Origin: Pseudomaricurvus alkylphenolicus
GTDB lineage: Bacteria; Pseudomonadota; Gammaproteobacteria; Pseudomonadales; Cellvibrionaceae
Assembly: GCF_011683955.1 (NCBI RefSeq)
Contig: NZ_JAAQPI010000016.1
Span: 123,780 to 187,779 of the forward strand
Length of the DNA stretch: 64,000 bases
Reading direction: 5' to 3'
Shown: positions 8,579 to 20,084 of the stretch, one piece after another
Layout of the letters: each line of letters starts with the position of its first letter
Numbering within the stretch: position 1 is the first letter of the stretch
The notes under the pieces: generated by a model
Databases searched by the model: none
Told to the model about the DNA's origin: nothing
Seen by the model: only the letters and a program-made list of their open reading frames with translations
Translations under genes and position numbers: made by a program

Positions 8579-9685
8579 ATGATGTTTAGTAAACAACTCC
8601 TCTTACCCTTGCTGATCAGTAGTTTGGCATTGCCTGTACAGGCCTCAACCCCGGCACAGGAGCGCGATCGGTTGGAGCGCTACCAGCAGGCCATGGAAAA
8701 TCGTACCAGTGAGCTGGAAGCCATTGACAACCAGTTGTACGGCTACCAGCACAAACTGGCCGAGGCTGAGCAGGATCTGCAAACTCAGCAGCAGGAATTA
8801 AACAAAGCCCGTAGCAGCGCTGACAGCGCCAGACAAACCCATTCCAATTCTCCCTCGGAAGACTCCGCGCGCGCACTGAAACTGGCCGAACACCGGCTGA
8901 AGATGGCTGAACGCGGCGTCCGCACCCGTACCAAGCGGGTAGAGAGAATTCAAAATCGCCAGGCCATGCTCAACCAATCCCGGGACGACGTTGTGGCAAG
9001 TCTGGAGGATGACGAACAGCGAATAACCGCACAGCACTCGAAAATTGCCAATGCTGAGCGACAGGCGCAAGCCAGAGAGAAAGAGCGGGTACGCCTTTTA
9101 GCCCAGGCGGAGGAAGCGCGCCGGCGAGCCGAACAGGAGATGGCAGCCAAAGCCAAGCGGGAACGAGAGCTGGAATTGGCAGCCAGGGAAAAAGCACGCC
9201 GTATGGCGGCAGCAAAACAGGTACAGGAAGCATCTTCACCTCAGCAAAACGCCAATTCATTAAGTGACAGGACCGGCATTACTGAGACTGTCATCTCAGC
9301 GACATCCGCAACCCCGCAGACCCTGTCTCCCAGCCCGGAAATGACCGAATTGGATCGGGAAGCGCTGGCCTACGCACAAAAGGAAATTGAACGTCTTGAA
9401 AAACTGGTCGCTGAGGGCGGCAACAGCCGAGCGACGTTTAAGCGGCTGACTCTGAAAGGCAGCAAGCTGGGCACCTCAGAATTTGAGTTCCTCGGCCAAA
9501 ACCAATACCGCGTCGATACCCAGGTGACAAAAGGACGCCAGATTATCCAGATTGGCAAACACAAGTTTCGCCGCACCATCCCGGCATCGGATGACGGTTC
9601 CGAATATGTGTTTATCTTTGATGCCAAACGGCCATCGCGCCCAAGGCTGGTGATGTTCCGAAAGTCTTTGTTGCAGCATCTATAG
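8579..9685 (+). CDS. Exported coiled-coil protein of unknown function
   Basis: I do not recognise this gene. Two adjacent ATGs (8579, 8582) precede a signal peptide (MMFSKQLLLPLLISSLALPVQAS). After cleavage there is a long charged region, about residues 30-230, with heptad-like spacing, many Glu/Arg/Gln/Ala residues and AEEARRRAEQEMAAKAKRER, typical of an extended coiled coil. A low-complexity Ser/Thr/Pro linker follows (about 230-280), then a compact C-terminal segment of about 90 residues rich in beta-forming residues (LKGSKLGTSEFEFLG, YRVDTQV, YVFIFDAKRPSRPRLVMF). An upstream in-frame ATG (8489) would hide the signal peptide, so I prefer the inner start. A periplasmic structural or adaptor role is possible but unproven. 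Confidence 0.75.
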   Translation: MMFSKQLLLPLLISSLALPVQASTPAQERDRLERYQQAMENRTSELEAIDNQLYGYQHKLAEAEQDLQTQQQELNKARSSADSARQTHSNSPSEDSARALKLAEHRLKMAERGVRTRTKRVERIQNRQAMLNQSRDDVVASLEDDEQRITAQHSKIANAERQAQAREKERVRLLAQAEEARRRAEQEMAAKAKRERELELAAREKARRMAAAKQVQEASSPQQNANSLSDRTGITETVISATSATPQTLSPSPEMTELDREALAYAQKEIERLEKLVAEGGNSRATFKRLTLKGSKLGTSEFEFLGQNQYRVDTQVTKGRQIIQIGKHKFRRTIPASDDGSEYVFIFDAKRPSRPRLVMFRKSLLQHL

Positions 9686-9733
9686 GGAGTGGACTGTAAC
9701 TGCTACACTCAGGCAGGAAACAGGAGCTCCCGA

Positions 9734-10651
9734 ATGACACATCACAAGCGTCCCATTCTCGTCACCGGCGGAACGGGTTTTATTGGTCGTGAACTGCTTC
9801 CCAAGCTGGTCAATGGCGGCTACCAACCCTGGGTGCTCAGTCGGCAACAACACCCCGGCGTTCCCTCCGGGGTGCGTGTTGTGAACCAATTGGACGCACT
9901 GGACGAAGAACTGCCATCACTGATTATCAATCTGGCCGGCGAGGGTATCGCCGATAAGCGCTGGAGCGCACGGCGAAGACGCCAGCTGTACGAAAGCCGC
10001 ATCGACCTGACACAACAGCTGGTTAGGCTCTATCGCAAACACCAACAAAATCCCACCACCGTCATTTCGGGCTCTGCCATCGGTTACTACGGCCCTCACG
10101 GGGATAATCCTTTGGCGGAGCACAGTCACTGCCATCCCAGTTTCTCACAGCAACTGTGCCACGACTGGGAGAATGCCGCCCTGGCATTCGAGCAGCTCGG
10201 CAGTCGGGTATGTCGTTTGAGGATCGGTGTGGTGGTGGGCCCAAACGGTGGTATTCTCGGCAGGTTAAAGCTGCCGTTCATACTGGGCCTTGGCGGCAAA
10301 ATAGGGGACGGAAAGCAATGGATGAGCTGGATTCAGCGTAGTGATCTTATTGCCCTGATTGAGTTCTGTCTCAAGCAAAAAAGGCTGAGCGGCGCTATAA
10401 ATGCCACCTCCCCTGAACCGGTAACCAATGCGGAATTTACGCGGCAGCTGGCGCAGGCGCTGCACCGTCCCGCCGTCTTTCCCATGCCCGCAGCGGTTGC
10501 CCGTCTGTTGTTTGGTCAAATGGGCGATGAACTGTTGCTCTCGGGACAGCGGGTGATACCCGAAGTCGCATTGCACAATGGGTTTCATTTTCAATACCCG
10601 GATCTTGCGTCTGCGCTGCAGTCTAGCCTGTCAGCGCCCAGCGCTGAATAA
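9734..10651 (+). CDS. TIGR01777-family NAD-dependent epimerase (YfcH type)
   Basis: 305-residue short-chain dehydrogenase-like protein. The N-terminal Rossmann motif is VTGGTGFIGRELL; the family motifs NLAGEGIADKRWSARRR and SGSAIGYYGPHGD (with the YxxxK-region equivalent altered as in this family), and the C-terminal DUF1731 domain around AVARLLFGQMGDELLLSGQRV, are all present. The start at 9734 has an AGGAG site; 15 residues of an earlier in-frame extension are not supported. Relatives include YfcH and the SulA-like cell-division-associated proteins, but the substrate is unknown. Its 3' end overlaps that of the convergent thpR by 29 bp. Confidence 0.9.
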   Translation: MTHHKRPILVTGGTGFIGRELLPKLVNGGYQPWVLSRQQHPGVPSGVRVVNQLDALDEELPSLIINLAGEGIADKRWSARRRRQLYESRIDLTQQLVRLYRKHQQNPTTVISGSAIGYYGPHGDNPLAEHSHCHPSFSQQLCHDWENAALAFEQLGSRVCRLRIGVVVGPNGGILGRLKLPFILGLGGKIGDGKQWMSWIQRSDLIALIEFCLKQKRLSGAINATSPEPVTNAEFTRQLAQALHRPAVFPMPAAVARLLFGQMGDELLLSGQRVIPEVALHNGFHFQYPDLASALQSSLSAPSAE

Positions 10652-11192
10652 CGGAATATTCACTGCCGCCGGGCGTCAGCTGGCTCTCGAACAGCGCCAA
10701 CGAGCTGACCTGCAATTCGAGTGGCGCAAACTCAGTGGGCCGTAACCAGGGCATTGGGCACTTCAATCGCGCCAGTGTGATGTGAGGTTTAAAGCGCCGT
10801 CGATCACATTGATGCAGCCGCTTTGATACTTCACGATGCATTTGCTCCAACTCAGGAACCAAGGGGCAAAGCGCAGCAATAATGCGTGATTTTGCATCGG
10901 GGAAACTGGCTATTCGATCAAACTGCAAACCAAAAGGAGAGAATTCTCGAGAGGCTGCCTGCAATATGTTTTGAATCTCTGCGATTCTGGCAGACGCAGT
11001 ATCTCCCAGAAAAACCAAGGTGACATGCCGGTTGCGAGCAGGAATTCTTCGCACCTGATTTCCGGCTCGGTCGAATGATTTGACCAAATGTTCATGCTGC
11101 ATCCACTGATTCAGAACAGCATTCGCGGCAGCCGAAAGCTCAATCCCAACGAAAGTCCTCAGCCTCGGTTCCTGATGATCATTCTCTTTCAT
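10623..11192 (-). CDS. thpR: RNA 2',3'-cyclic phosphodiesterase ThpR
   Basis: 189-residue member of the LigT/2H phosphoesterase family, which opens 2',3'-cyclic phosphates on RNA ends. The two catalytic HxTx motifs are both present: HVTLVFLG in the first half and HITLARLK in the second. FVGIELSAAANAVL matches the first strand of the family. AAGGAG stands 6 bases before the ATG. The tail overlaps the convergent epimerase gene by 29 bp, so the two 3' ends share coding DNA. Confidence 0.92.
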   Translation of the reverse strand: MKENDHQEPRLRTFVGIELSAAANAVLNQWMQHEHLVKSFDRAGNQVRRIPARNRHVTLVFLGDTASARIAEIQNILQAASREFSPFGLQFDRIASFPDAKSRIIAALCPLVPELEQMHREVSKRLHQCDRRRFKPHITLARLKCPMPWLRPTEFAPLELQVSSLALFESQLTPGGSEYSVIQRWALTG

Positions 11193-11265
11193 AAGATCTC
11201 CTTGGTACCAGGGACGGTCCTAGCTGAAGGGGCTTTTGGTGAAATAAAAAAAATTGAATTTATCC

Positions 11266-11293
11266 CTTGAAAACCATTTGCGGAGCCCAATAT
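11266..11293 (+). promoter_or_regulatory. Sigma-32 heat-shock promoter of the small heat-shock gene
   Basis: CTTGAA at 11266-11271 is an exact sigma-32 -35 element; after a 14-bp spacer CCCAATAT at 11286-11293 closely matches the CCCCATNT -10 element. It lies about 120 bp upstream of the small heat-shock start, which leaves a leader long enough for an RNA thermometer. Confidence 0.82.
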
Positions 11294-11386
11294 ACATTAA
11301 CAAGCTTGCTCAATAGAGGAGCTTAACAACACCGGGGGCAGATGCCACGGCGTTTATTGAAAAGGCCATAGAGGCCAACCACTTAC

Positions 11387-11409
11387 ATATTGCTTATCAA
11401 GAAGGATAT
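11387..11409 (+). promoter_or_regulatory. ROSE-like RNA thermometer hairpin
   Basis: ATATTGCT (11387-11394) can pair with AGGATAT (11403-11409) around an 8-base loop, with a single bulged G. This hides the ribosome site AGGA (11403-11406). A UUGCU element with a bulged G opposite the Shine-Dalgarno sequence is the hallmark of ROSE thermometers before ibpA/hsp20 genes. Two weaker hairpins (around 11331-11349 and 11361-11375) lie upstream, as in known ROSE leaders. Confidence 0.72.
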
Positions 11410-11413
11410 GACT

Positions 11414-11893
11414 ATGCGCAACACCGACTTTTCTCCTCTCTACCGTACCGCGATTGGCTTTGACCGCATGGCAAACATGCTCGACAGCCTCAGCCGCACT
11501 GAACAGGTGCAGGGCGGGTACCCTCCATACAATATCGAATTGCTGGAGGAAAATGAATACAGAATCACCATGGCTCTTGCCGGATTTACCGAGCAGGATC
11601 TAAACATCCAGACCGAACAAAACACGCTGACCATCTCTGGCAACAAAAACGAAGACACCAACGGACGTCAGTTCTTGCACCAGGGCATCGCCGCACGCAA
11701 CTTCGAACGCCGCTTCCAACTGGCCGACCATGTGCGCGTCGATTCCGCACGACTGGAAAACGGACTGTTGCACGTTGATCTGGTCCGCGAGATTCCAGAG
11801 GCCATGAAGCCGCGAAACATTCAGATCCAGTCACAATCCATCCAAAAGGATTCTCCAAAGACGATTGAAGGCGAAAGACAGAACGTCGCCTGA
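11414..11893 (+). CDS. ibpA: IbpA-type small heat-shock protein (Hsp20)
   Basis: 159-residue alpha-crystallin-type holdase. The N-terminus RNTDFSPLYRTAIGFDRM is nearly that of E. coli IbpA. The alpha-crystallin domain runs from about residue 38 (PPYNIELLEENEYRITMALAGF) to 130, with the typical LENGLLHVDL motif. It binds unfolding proteins at high temperature and hands them to DnaK/ClpB. I chose the ATG at 11414: AGGA is 7 bases upstream, while the ATG at 11408 lies inside the thermometer hairpin, one base after that site. Expression is predicted to be controlled twice, by the sigma-32 promoter and by the ROSE-like hairpin. Confidence 0.92.
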   Translation: MRNTDFSPLYRTAIGFDRMANMLDSLSRTEQVQGGYPPYNIELLEENEYRITMALAGFTEQDLNIQTEQNTLTISGNKNEDTNGRQFLHQGIAARNFERRFQLADHVRVDSARLENGLLHVDLVREIPEAMKPRNIQIQSQSIQKDSPKTIEGERQNVA

Positions 11894-11928
11894 TACCAGG
11901 CTCTTCTAACTGATCAACAACTAAGAAC

Positions 11929-11953
11929 AGCAGGGCGCCTGTGGCGTCCTGCT
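11929..11953 (+). terminator. Hairpin terminator after ibpA
   Basis: AGCAGGGCGCC pairs with GGCGTCCTGCT around a TGT loop (11 pairs, one wobble). The T-rich tract that follows is weak (GTCGTCGTTTG), so termination may be partial. It ends 17 bp before the methyltransferase start. Confidence 0.6.
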
Positions 11954-11970
11954 GTCGTCGTTTGCGACCC

Positions 11971-12621
11971 ATGAACAACCCATCCAGTTGCCCACTCTGT
12001 CAGAGTTCCTGTCAGTTTTTTCACCGTGACAAACAACGGGAGTACTGGCGTTGCCAACACTGTTTTATGGTGCACGTGCCAAAGCGCTTTCACTTGGATG
12101 CCGAAGCGGAAAAACACGAGTACGACAAACACGACAACTGCGTGGATGACAAAGGCTATCGCCGTTTTCTCGGCCGCATGTTTGACCCGCTCAAGGAAAA
12201 GCTTGCCAAATTACCGCAAAGCAGTCACGGATTGGATTTCGGTTGCGGACCAGGACCCGCTCTCGCACAGATGTTTCGCGCTGAAGGTCACAAGGTAGAA
12301 CTCTACGACCACTTTTATTTTCCCAATCGCGAAATATTCAAGATATCTTATGACTTTATCTCCGCAACTGAGGTAGTGGAACATCTCAGTCAACCCCGCC
12401 AGGAGTTGGAAAGGCTTTGGCAATGCCTCAAAACTGGTGGCTTATTTGGAGTCATGACTAAACGGGTTCGGGATCTGGAGGCTTTTCGTCGCTGGCACTA
12501 CAAAAACGACCCGACCCATATTTGTTTTTTTGATGATCGCAGTTTCGAGTATCTCGCCGATCAATGGCAATGCCAATTGGAATTGTGCGGTCCAGACACG
12601 TTGATCTTCACCAAACTTTGA
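11971..12621 (+). CDS. Class I SAM-dependent methyltransferase with zinc-ribbon N-terminus
   Basis: 216-residue protein. The N-terminus has a CPLC...CQHC four-cysteine zinc ribbon (about residues 7-33), followed by a Rossmann-type methyltransferase domain with motif I GLDFGCGPGPALAQMF and the acidic motif DFISATEVVEHL. The motif set is that of Methyltransf_23-type proteins of unknown target. An in-frame GTG at 11941 would extend into the ibpA terminator hairpin, so the ATG at 11971 is preferred. It lies between ibpA and a convergent regulator (7 bp from its stop) and has no clear pathway link. Confidence 0.82.
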   Translation: MNNPSSCPLCQSSCQFFHRDKQREYWRCQHCFMVHVPKRFHLDAEAEKHEYDKHDNCVDDKGYRRFLGRMFDPLKEKLAKLPQSSHGLDFGCGPGPALAQMFRAEGHKVELYDHFYFPNREIFKISYDFISATEVVEHLSQPRQELERLWQCLKTGGLFGVMTKRVRDLEAFRRWHYKNDPTHICFFDDRSFEYLADQWQCQLELCGPDTLIFTKL

Positions 12622-12628
12622 TTTGGGA

Positions 12629-13627
12629 TCAGGTTTCCGCCGAAAATAGTTTGGCCCTTACCGTCGCCCGATAATCACTGGGCGTGGTCGACAACAGTTT
12701 TTTGAACAAACTGGAGAAGTGCCCCATATCCTGGTAGCCCACCTTGTAGGCAATTTCGCTCACCGACAGATTGCTGGTCTGCAGCAAGTCCTTCGCCATA
12801 TCGATGCGGATTTCCTGCAGGTACTGCAGCGGCGTCTTACCGGTGGCGTTTTTAAAGCGACGATTAAAGGTACGCACGCTCATGTCAAATTTTTCAGCGA
12901 CGGATTTCAGTAGCACCTCTTTCTGACAATTGTCCTGCAACCAGATCTGCGCCTGTACAATGTCTTCGTCAGGGTGGTAGCGGTGTTTGTCATCGTAGTA
13001 ACTGGTGGATTCGTAAGGGCGACGAATTTCGTGTGAAAAGTTACGCTGTACGTGACTGGCGATTTCCTGCCCATAAGTGCGATGAATAAAGTGAACTGTC
13101 AGATCCGCTACCGCGTTGACGCTGGCGGCACAGTAGATATTGCCCGATTGCGTAATGAAATACTGACGCTTCAACTCCACATCCGGATAGTCCCGCTGGA
13201 ACTGATCAAAGTAGTGCCAGTGCGTGGTGGCCGCCTTGCCGTTAAGCAAGCCGGCTTCAGCGAGAAAACAACAACCGGTGCCAACAGCGATCAGAATACT
13301 GCCCTGTTGGTTCAAGTGGCGCAGCCATTCGATAATCTCCGGGTTGCGACGCATAATAGGGCGAGGGTTTCTCCATAGAGAGGGGATGATCACCATATCG
13401 GTGGAGCCAATCTCCTCTATGGCCAGGTCGGGCGTCAGCACAAAACCGGAGCGCGTGGGCACTGGGTCGCGGGTTTTGGCCGCCGAGGCGATATTGAGCC
13501 GTGCTCCCCGCCGGTCCCTTCCTTTGGCAGCGCTATGGGCCGCATTCATCATCTCGATGGGCAGAGTGATGCTTGTGGCCAGCATGTCCTCGACCAGCAT
13601 AAAGGTGGCGCCGAGTCGTCGTTTCAT
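12629..13627 (-). CDS. GlxA-type regulator (DJ-1/PfpI-like domain plus AraC HTH)
   Basis: 332 residues. The N-terminal 190 residues form a DJ-1/PfpI (class I amidotransferase-like) domain; the nucleophile-elbow region reads AVGTGCCFLAEAGLLNGK and is followed by ATTHW. The C-terminal 110 residues are an AraC-type double helix-turn-helix (FDMSVRTFNRRFKNATG and VSEIAYKVGYQDMGHFSSLF). Relatives regulate carnitine, choline, arginine or nitrile metabolism. It diverges from fabY across a 296-bp gap in which TCCAACCTTAG occurs twice; the first copy touches its own ribosome site. The target gene is not known. Confidence 0.9.
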   Translation of the reverse strand: MKRRLGATFMLVEDMLATSITLPIEMMNAAHSAAKGRDRRGARLNIASAAKTRDPVPTRSGFVLTPDLAIEEIGSTDMVIIPSLWRNPRPIMRRNPEIIEWLRHLNQQGSILIAVGTGCCFLAEAGLLNGKAATTHWHYFDQFQRDYPDVELKRQYFITQSGNIYCAASVNAVADLTVHFIHRTYGQEIASHVQRNFSHEIRRPYESTSYYDDKHRYHPDEDIVQAQIWLQDNCQKEVLLKSVAEKFDMSVRTFNRRFKNATGKTPLQYLQEIRIDMAKDLLQTSNLSVSEIAYKVGYQDMGHFSSLFKKLLSTTPSDYRATVRAKLFSAET

Positions 13628-13632
13628 GGAGT

Positions 13633-13743
13633 TCCAACCTTAGTCTTCAGTGAGAAATTCGGGCAGGGTGTCCCCAACCCTCTGTAATCCGGGCCTTCTT
13701 GCTCTGATCTGTTCTGCGGTTCAATCCTAAGCTCCAACCTTAG
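13633..13743. repeat. Direct repeat TCCAACCTTAG, 100 bp apart, between glxA-like gene and fabY
   Basis: Identical 11-mers lie at 13633-13643 and 13733-13743. One overlaps the ribosome site of the GlxA-type regulator and the other is in the middle of the intergenic region. They may be operator half-sites; nothing more can be said from sequence. The remainder of 13628-13923 shows no gene. Confidence 0.35.
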
Positions 13744-13923
13744 CCTAATCGGCCTTTAGGCCATTGCGCCAGCACGCCCACCCGAGACTGGCTATTATGC
13801 CAGTAATCGTGACTAAAATACCATTGGCTCAGCAGTTTGACTGACCTAAACTGTACTCATCGACTCGGGGCACACCGAAAGCACGCCCTTACCACCCGTT
13901 TCAGGAAAGCAAGGAGTAAGCCC

Positions 13924-15819
13924 ATGAATCAATTACCGGTTATTGTTGGATTTGGGGGTTATAACGCCGCCGGGCGCAGCTCTTTCCACCATGGCTTCCG
14001 CCGTATGGTTATTGAAAGCCTGGATGCGCACTCCCGGCAGGAGACTCTGGCTGGCCTGGCAGTCATGACGGGCTTGATTCAAGCTGGCGAAGAGGGCTTC
14101 GCCACTCTAGAAGGAACTCCGCTGGATCTTGCACAAATTGAGGCACAATTTGCAGACCAGATCCTCGAAGCGACCCTGATTCGCCGCATTGGCAACCGCT
14201 ACTTTGATGTGGAGGCCACGCCCTGGCAGCAATCTGTAACCGTTGCCCCGAAAGGCGAGAAAACCAGCTTTATACTGTCCAAAAAACAATTGCCCTGTCG
14301 TGCGCCTTCCTCCTGGACCGTAAACGAATACTCTGACACCCACGTTGAAGTGGTTCTGGAAGACAATGTAGAGGTCAGAGTGGACTCCTACCGGGAAATG
14401 CCTGTCAAGTCCGCCGGCCAGCTGCCCGATGGTTTCGATGTCAGCAAACTCTACAACTCCCGCTTCCATCCCCGCGGTCTGCAAATGACCATAGTGGGCA
14501 TGAGCGACGCGCTGCATTCCATCGGTATTGACTGGAAGGACATTCAGAACGTAGTGCGACCTGACGAAATGGCCGTATTCGCCGGTAGCATCATGAGCCA
14601 GCTGGACGACAATGGCTTTGGCGGCATGATGCAATCCCGCCTCAAGGGGGGCCGGGTATCTGCCAAGCAGCTGCCACTGGGCCTCAACACCATGCCGGCT
14701 GACTTTGTGAACGCTTATGTTCTGGGCAGCCTGGGCACCACGGCGGCGGCTTCCGGTGCCTGCGCCACCTTTTTGTACAACCTGAAGATGGCGGTTGAAG
14801 CCATTCAATCCGGTAAAGCACGCGTGGCCATTGCCGGCAACAGTGAAGCTCCCATCACCCCTGAAATCGTTGAAGGCTATGCCGCCATGAGCGCGTTGGC
14901 CACCGTTGACGGCTTGAAGAAAGTCGAGGGCACCGACACTCCGGATCTGCGTCGTTCCAGCCGTCCGTTCAGCGACAACTGCGGCTTCACCATCGCCGAA
15001 TCCGCCCAGTTTGTCGTGCTGATGGACGATCAACTGGCACTGCAGCTGGGTGCTCAGATTCACGGCGCTGTTACCGATGTCTTCGTCAATGCAGACGGCC
15101 ACAAGAAATCCATTTCCGCACCCGGACCAGGCAATTACATCACCCTGGCCAAGGCAGTGGCTTCGGCCCGCGATCTGCTGGGCGAAGAGTCCGTGCAACA
15201 GCGCAGTATGATCCATGCTCACGGTTCCAGCACTCCCGCCAACCGCGTCACGGAATCAGAATTGTTTGATCGCGTGGCCCAGGCGTTCGATATCGACAAC
15301 TGGCCCCTGGCTGCCGTTAAGGCCTACGTCGGCCACTCACTGGCGCCAGCCAGCGGTGACCAGCTGGTGGCAGCCCTTGGCAGTTTTCACTACGGCCTGA
15401 TCCCGGGCATTAAAACCATCGGCAAGGTGGCTGATGACGTTGTTCAAGAGCGCCTGCAGATCTCGACCGAAGATATCCAAAAGACTGATCTGGATATCGC
15501 CTTTATCAATTCCAAAGGCTTCGGAGGCAATAACGCCACCGGTGTGGTCCTGTCCCCCAATATTGTCATGTCGATGTTGACCAAGCGTTATGGCGATGAC
15601 GCCATTCGGGCTCACGCTGACAAGCTGCAGCAGGTTGAAGCGAAAGCCAATCACTATGATCAGGCGGCACTGCGGGGCGATTTCAATATTGTCTACAAGT
15701 TCGGCAAAGATATGATCGACGAGCAGGCTATCGCCATCAATGGTGACGGTATTGAAATTCCAGGCCTGAGCCAAAAGGTCGAATATCAAAACAGCCATCG
15801 CTATGACGATATGTGCTGA
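13924..15819 (+). CDS. fabY: Beta-ketoacyl-ACP synthase FabY
   Basis: 631-residue condensing enzyme close in length and N-terminal sequence (LPVIVGFGGYNAAGRSSFHH) to Pseudomonas FabY, which starts fatty acid synthesis by joining acetyl-CoA and malonyl-ACP in place of FabH. The thiolase-fold domain carries the active cysteine in AAASGACATFL (about residue 280) and two catalytic histidines in IHAHGSSTPAN and KAYVGHSLAP. The start at 13924 has AAGGAG 9 bases upstream; a 29-residue upstream extension lacks support. It is a single-gene unit, divergent from a GlxA-type regulator. Function in initiation is known for the family in Pseudomonas; here it is inferred. Confidence 0.9.
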   Translation: MNQLPVIVGFGGYNAAGRSSFHHGFRRMVIESLDAHSRQETLAGLAVMTGLIQAGEEGFATLEGTPLDLAQIEAQFADQILEATLIRRIGNRYFDVEATPWQQSVTVAPKGEKTSFILSKKQLPCRAPSSWTVNEYSDTHVEVVLEDNVEVRVDSYREMPVKSAGQLPDGFDVSKLYNSRFHPRGLQMTIVGMSDALHSIGIDWKDIQNVVRPDEMAVFAGSIMSQLDDNGFGGMMQSRLKGGRVSAKQLPLGLNTMPADFVNAYVLGSLGTTAAASGACATFLYNLKMAVEAIQSGKARVAIAGNSEAPITPEIVEGYAAMSALATVDGLKKVEGTDTPDLRRSSRPFSDNCGFTIAESAQFVVLMDDQLALQLGAQIHGAVTDVFVNADGHKKSISAPGPGNYITLAKAVASARDLLGEESVQQRSMIHAHGSSTPANRVTESELFDRVAQAFDIDNWPLAAVKAYVGHSLAPASGDQLVAALGSFHYGLIPGIKTIGKVADDVVQERLQISTEDIQKTDLDIAFINSKGFGGNNATGVVLSPNIVMSMLTKRYGDDAIRAHADKLQQVEAKANHYDQAALRGDFNIVYKFGKDMIDEQAIAINGDGIEIPGLSQKVEYQNSHRYDDMC

Positions 15820-15910
15820 AATTGCACAAGACCATCACAGGGGGATGGCCACAGTAGACCTGAATTTGCTAGGATGACTGCCCTTAGGAGCCGCAAATTT
15901 AGGGATTAGC

Positions 15911-16432
15911 ATGCCAGACGCCGTCGGCCAGCGCTTGAAATCCATTCGGGAATTTCACGGCTGGTCCCAACGAGAGCTCGCCAAACGGGCGGGCGTTCCC
16001 AACAGTGCCATTTCAGTGATCGAGCAGGGCTCCGTCAGTCCCTCAATCCAATCACTGGAAAAGGTACTGCGGGGATTTCCTATCAGTCTTAGTGACTTTT
16101 TTTCCATCACCCCCGGTACACATCCCTGCCGTATTTCGCGCACAGAGGTCGCCAGTGAAACAGACCCGCTGATTGCCCAATTACATGCGGACAGCGAATT
16201 CCCTGACCACCCATTGACCTTGCGCGCCCACCATAGCGAGCAGTCTCCCCACACCTCCATGGCACGTTTCGACACATTGATCCTGGTGACCGCAGGAGAA
16301 ATCGAGTTTCACTCTCTCGGTATCAACGAACGTCTCCAACGGGGTCAAAGTGTGTCGATATCCGCGCCAAGCCCCTATCGGGTGATGCCATTGGTGAGTG
16401 AAGCCCGCTGGGTAGTGGTCACCCGTTCCTAA
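15911..16432 (+). CDS. XRE-family regulator with C-terminal cupin domain
   Basis: 173 residues. An N-terminal helix-turn-helix (about residues 6-60; LKSIREFHGWSQRELAKRAGVP then ISVIEQGSVSPSIQSLEKVL) is joined to a short cupin fold (about 105-172), the PuuR-like arrangement. Such proteins repress genes for amine, amino acid or sugar use and sense a small ligand in the cupin. The start has an AGGGAT site 6 bases away. It lies between fabY and fadBA on the same strand with gaps of 91 and 138 bp, so it could regulate either, which is unproven. Confidence 0.88.
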   Translation: MPDAVGQRLKSIREFHGWSQRELAKRAGVPNSAISVIEQGSVSPSIQSLEKVLRGFPISLSDFFSITPGTHPCRISRTEVASETDPLIAQLHADSEFPDHPLTLRAHHSEQSPHTSMARFDTLILVTAGEIEFHSLGINERLQRGQSVSISAPSPYRVMPLVSEARWVVVTRS

Positions 16433-16454
16433 GCGTTGCCCTCGCCGGCAACGC
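16433..16454 (+). terminator. Perfect 8-bp hairpin directly after the XRE gene
   Basis: GCGTTGCC and GGCAACGC flank a 6-base loop, starting with the first base after the stop codon. There is no T-run, so it may be a weak terminator or an mRNA 3' end stabiliser. Confidence 0.45.
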
Positions 16455-16484
16455 CTATACTATTTAACGATCCTGGCGCAGCTG

Positions 16485-16513
16485 TTCAAACAAGCGTTTA
16501 AAATCGCTATACT
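16485..16513 (+). promoter_or_regulatory. fadBA promoter with PsrA-like operator
   Basis: CAAAC-AAGC-GTTTA (16487-16500) matches 9 of 10 bases of the PsrA operator consensus (G/C)AAAC-N(2-4)-GTTT(G/C). It overlaps a candidate promoter: TTCAAA (16485-16490), 17-bp spacer, TATACT (16508-16513). The layout fits repression of fadBA by a fatty-acid-sensing PsrA/FadR-like repressor, which is not encoded in the window. Confidence 0.6.
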
Positions 16514-16570
16514 GCCGCCCAACCAAACTCCGGCCGATTGCAAAATCGCCGGCAACAAGAGAGGTGCAAG

Positions 16571-19935
<3,365 letters not shown>

Positions 19936-19960
19936 TTCTTGTCCGTAATAAAGCCCCAGA

Positions 19961-19995
19961 ATCTGCCGGAACCTGATTCCGGCAGATCTCTTTTT
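19961..19995 (+). terminator. Intrinsic terminator of fadBA
   Basis: ATCTGCCGGAA pairs perfectly with TTCCGGCAGAT around a CCTGA loop (11 pairs), followed by CTCTTTTT. Confidence 0.93.
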
Positions 19996-20084
19996 GGTCT
20001 CCTGGATCCATTCTGCTAGACTCTCGCGCCGGCGGTGCTACCGCTTACGATATCATCCCCAACCTGCAACTCAGGGAGACGGCA

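Noticed and set aside
14107..15222. Long open frame antisense to fabY (371 codons)
   Set aside because: It lies wholly inside fabY on the other strand, has no ribosome site and no recognisable domain; it reflects codon bias.
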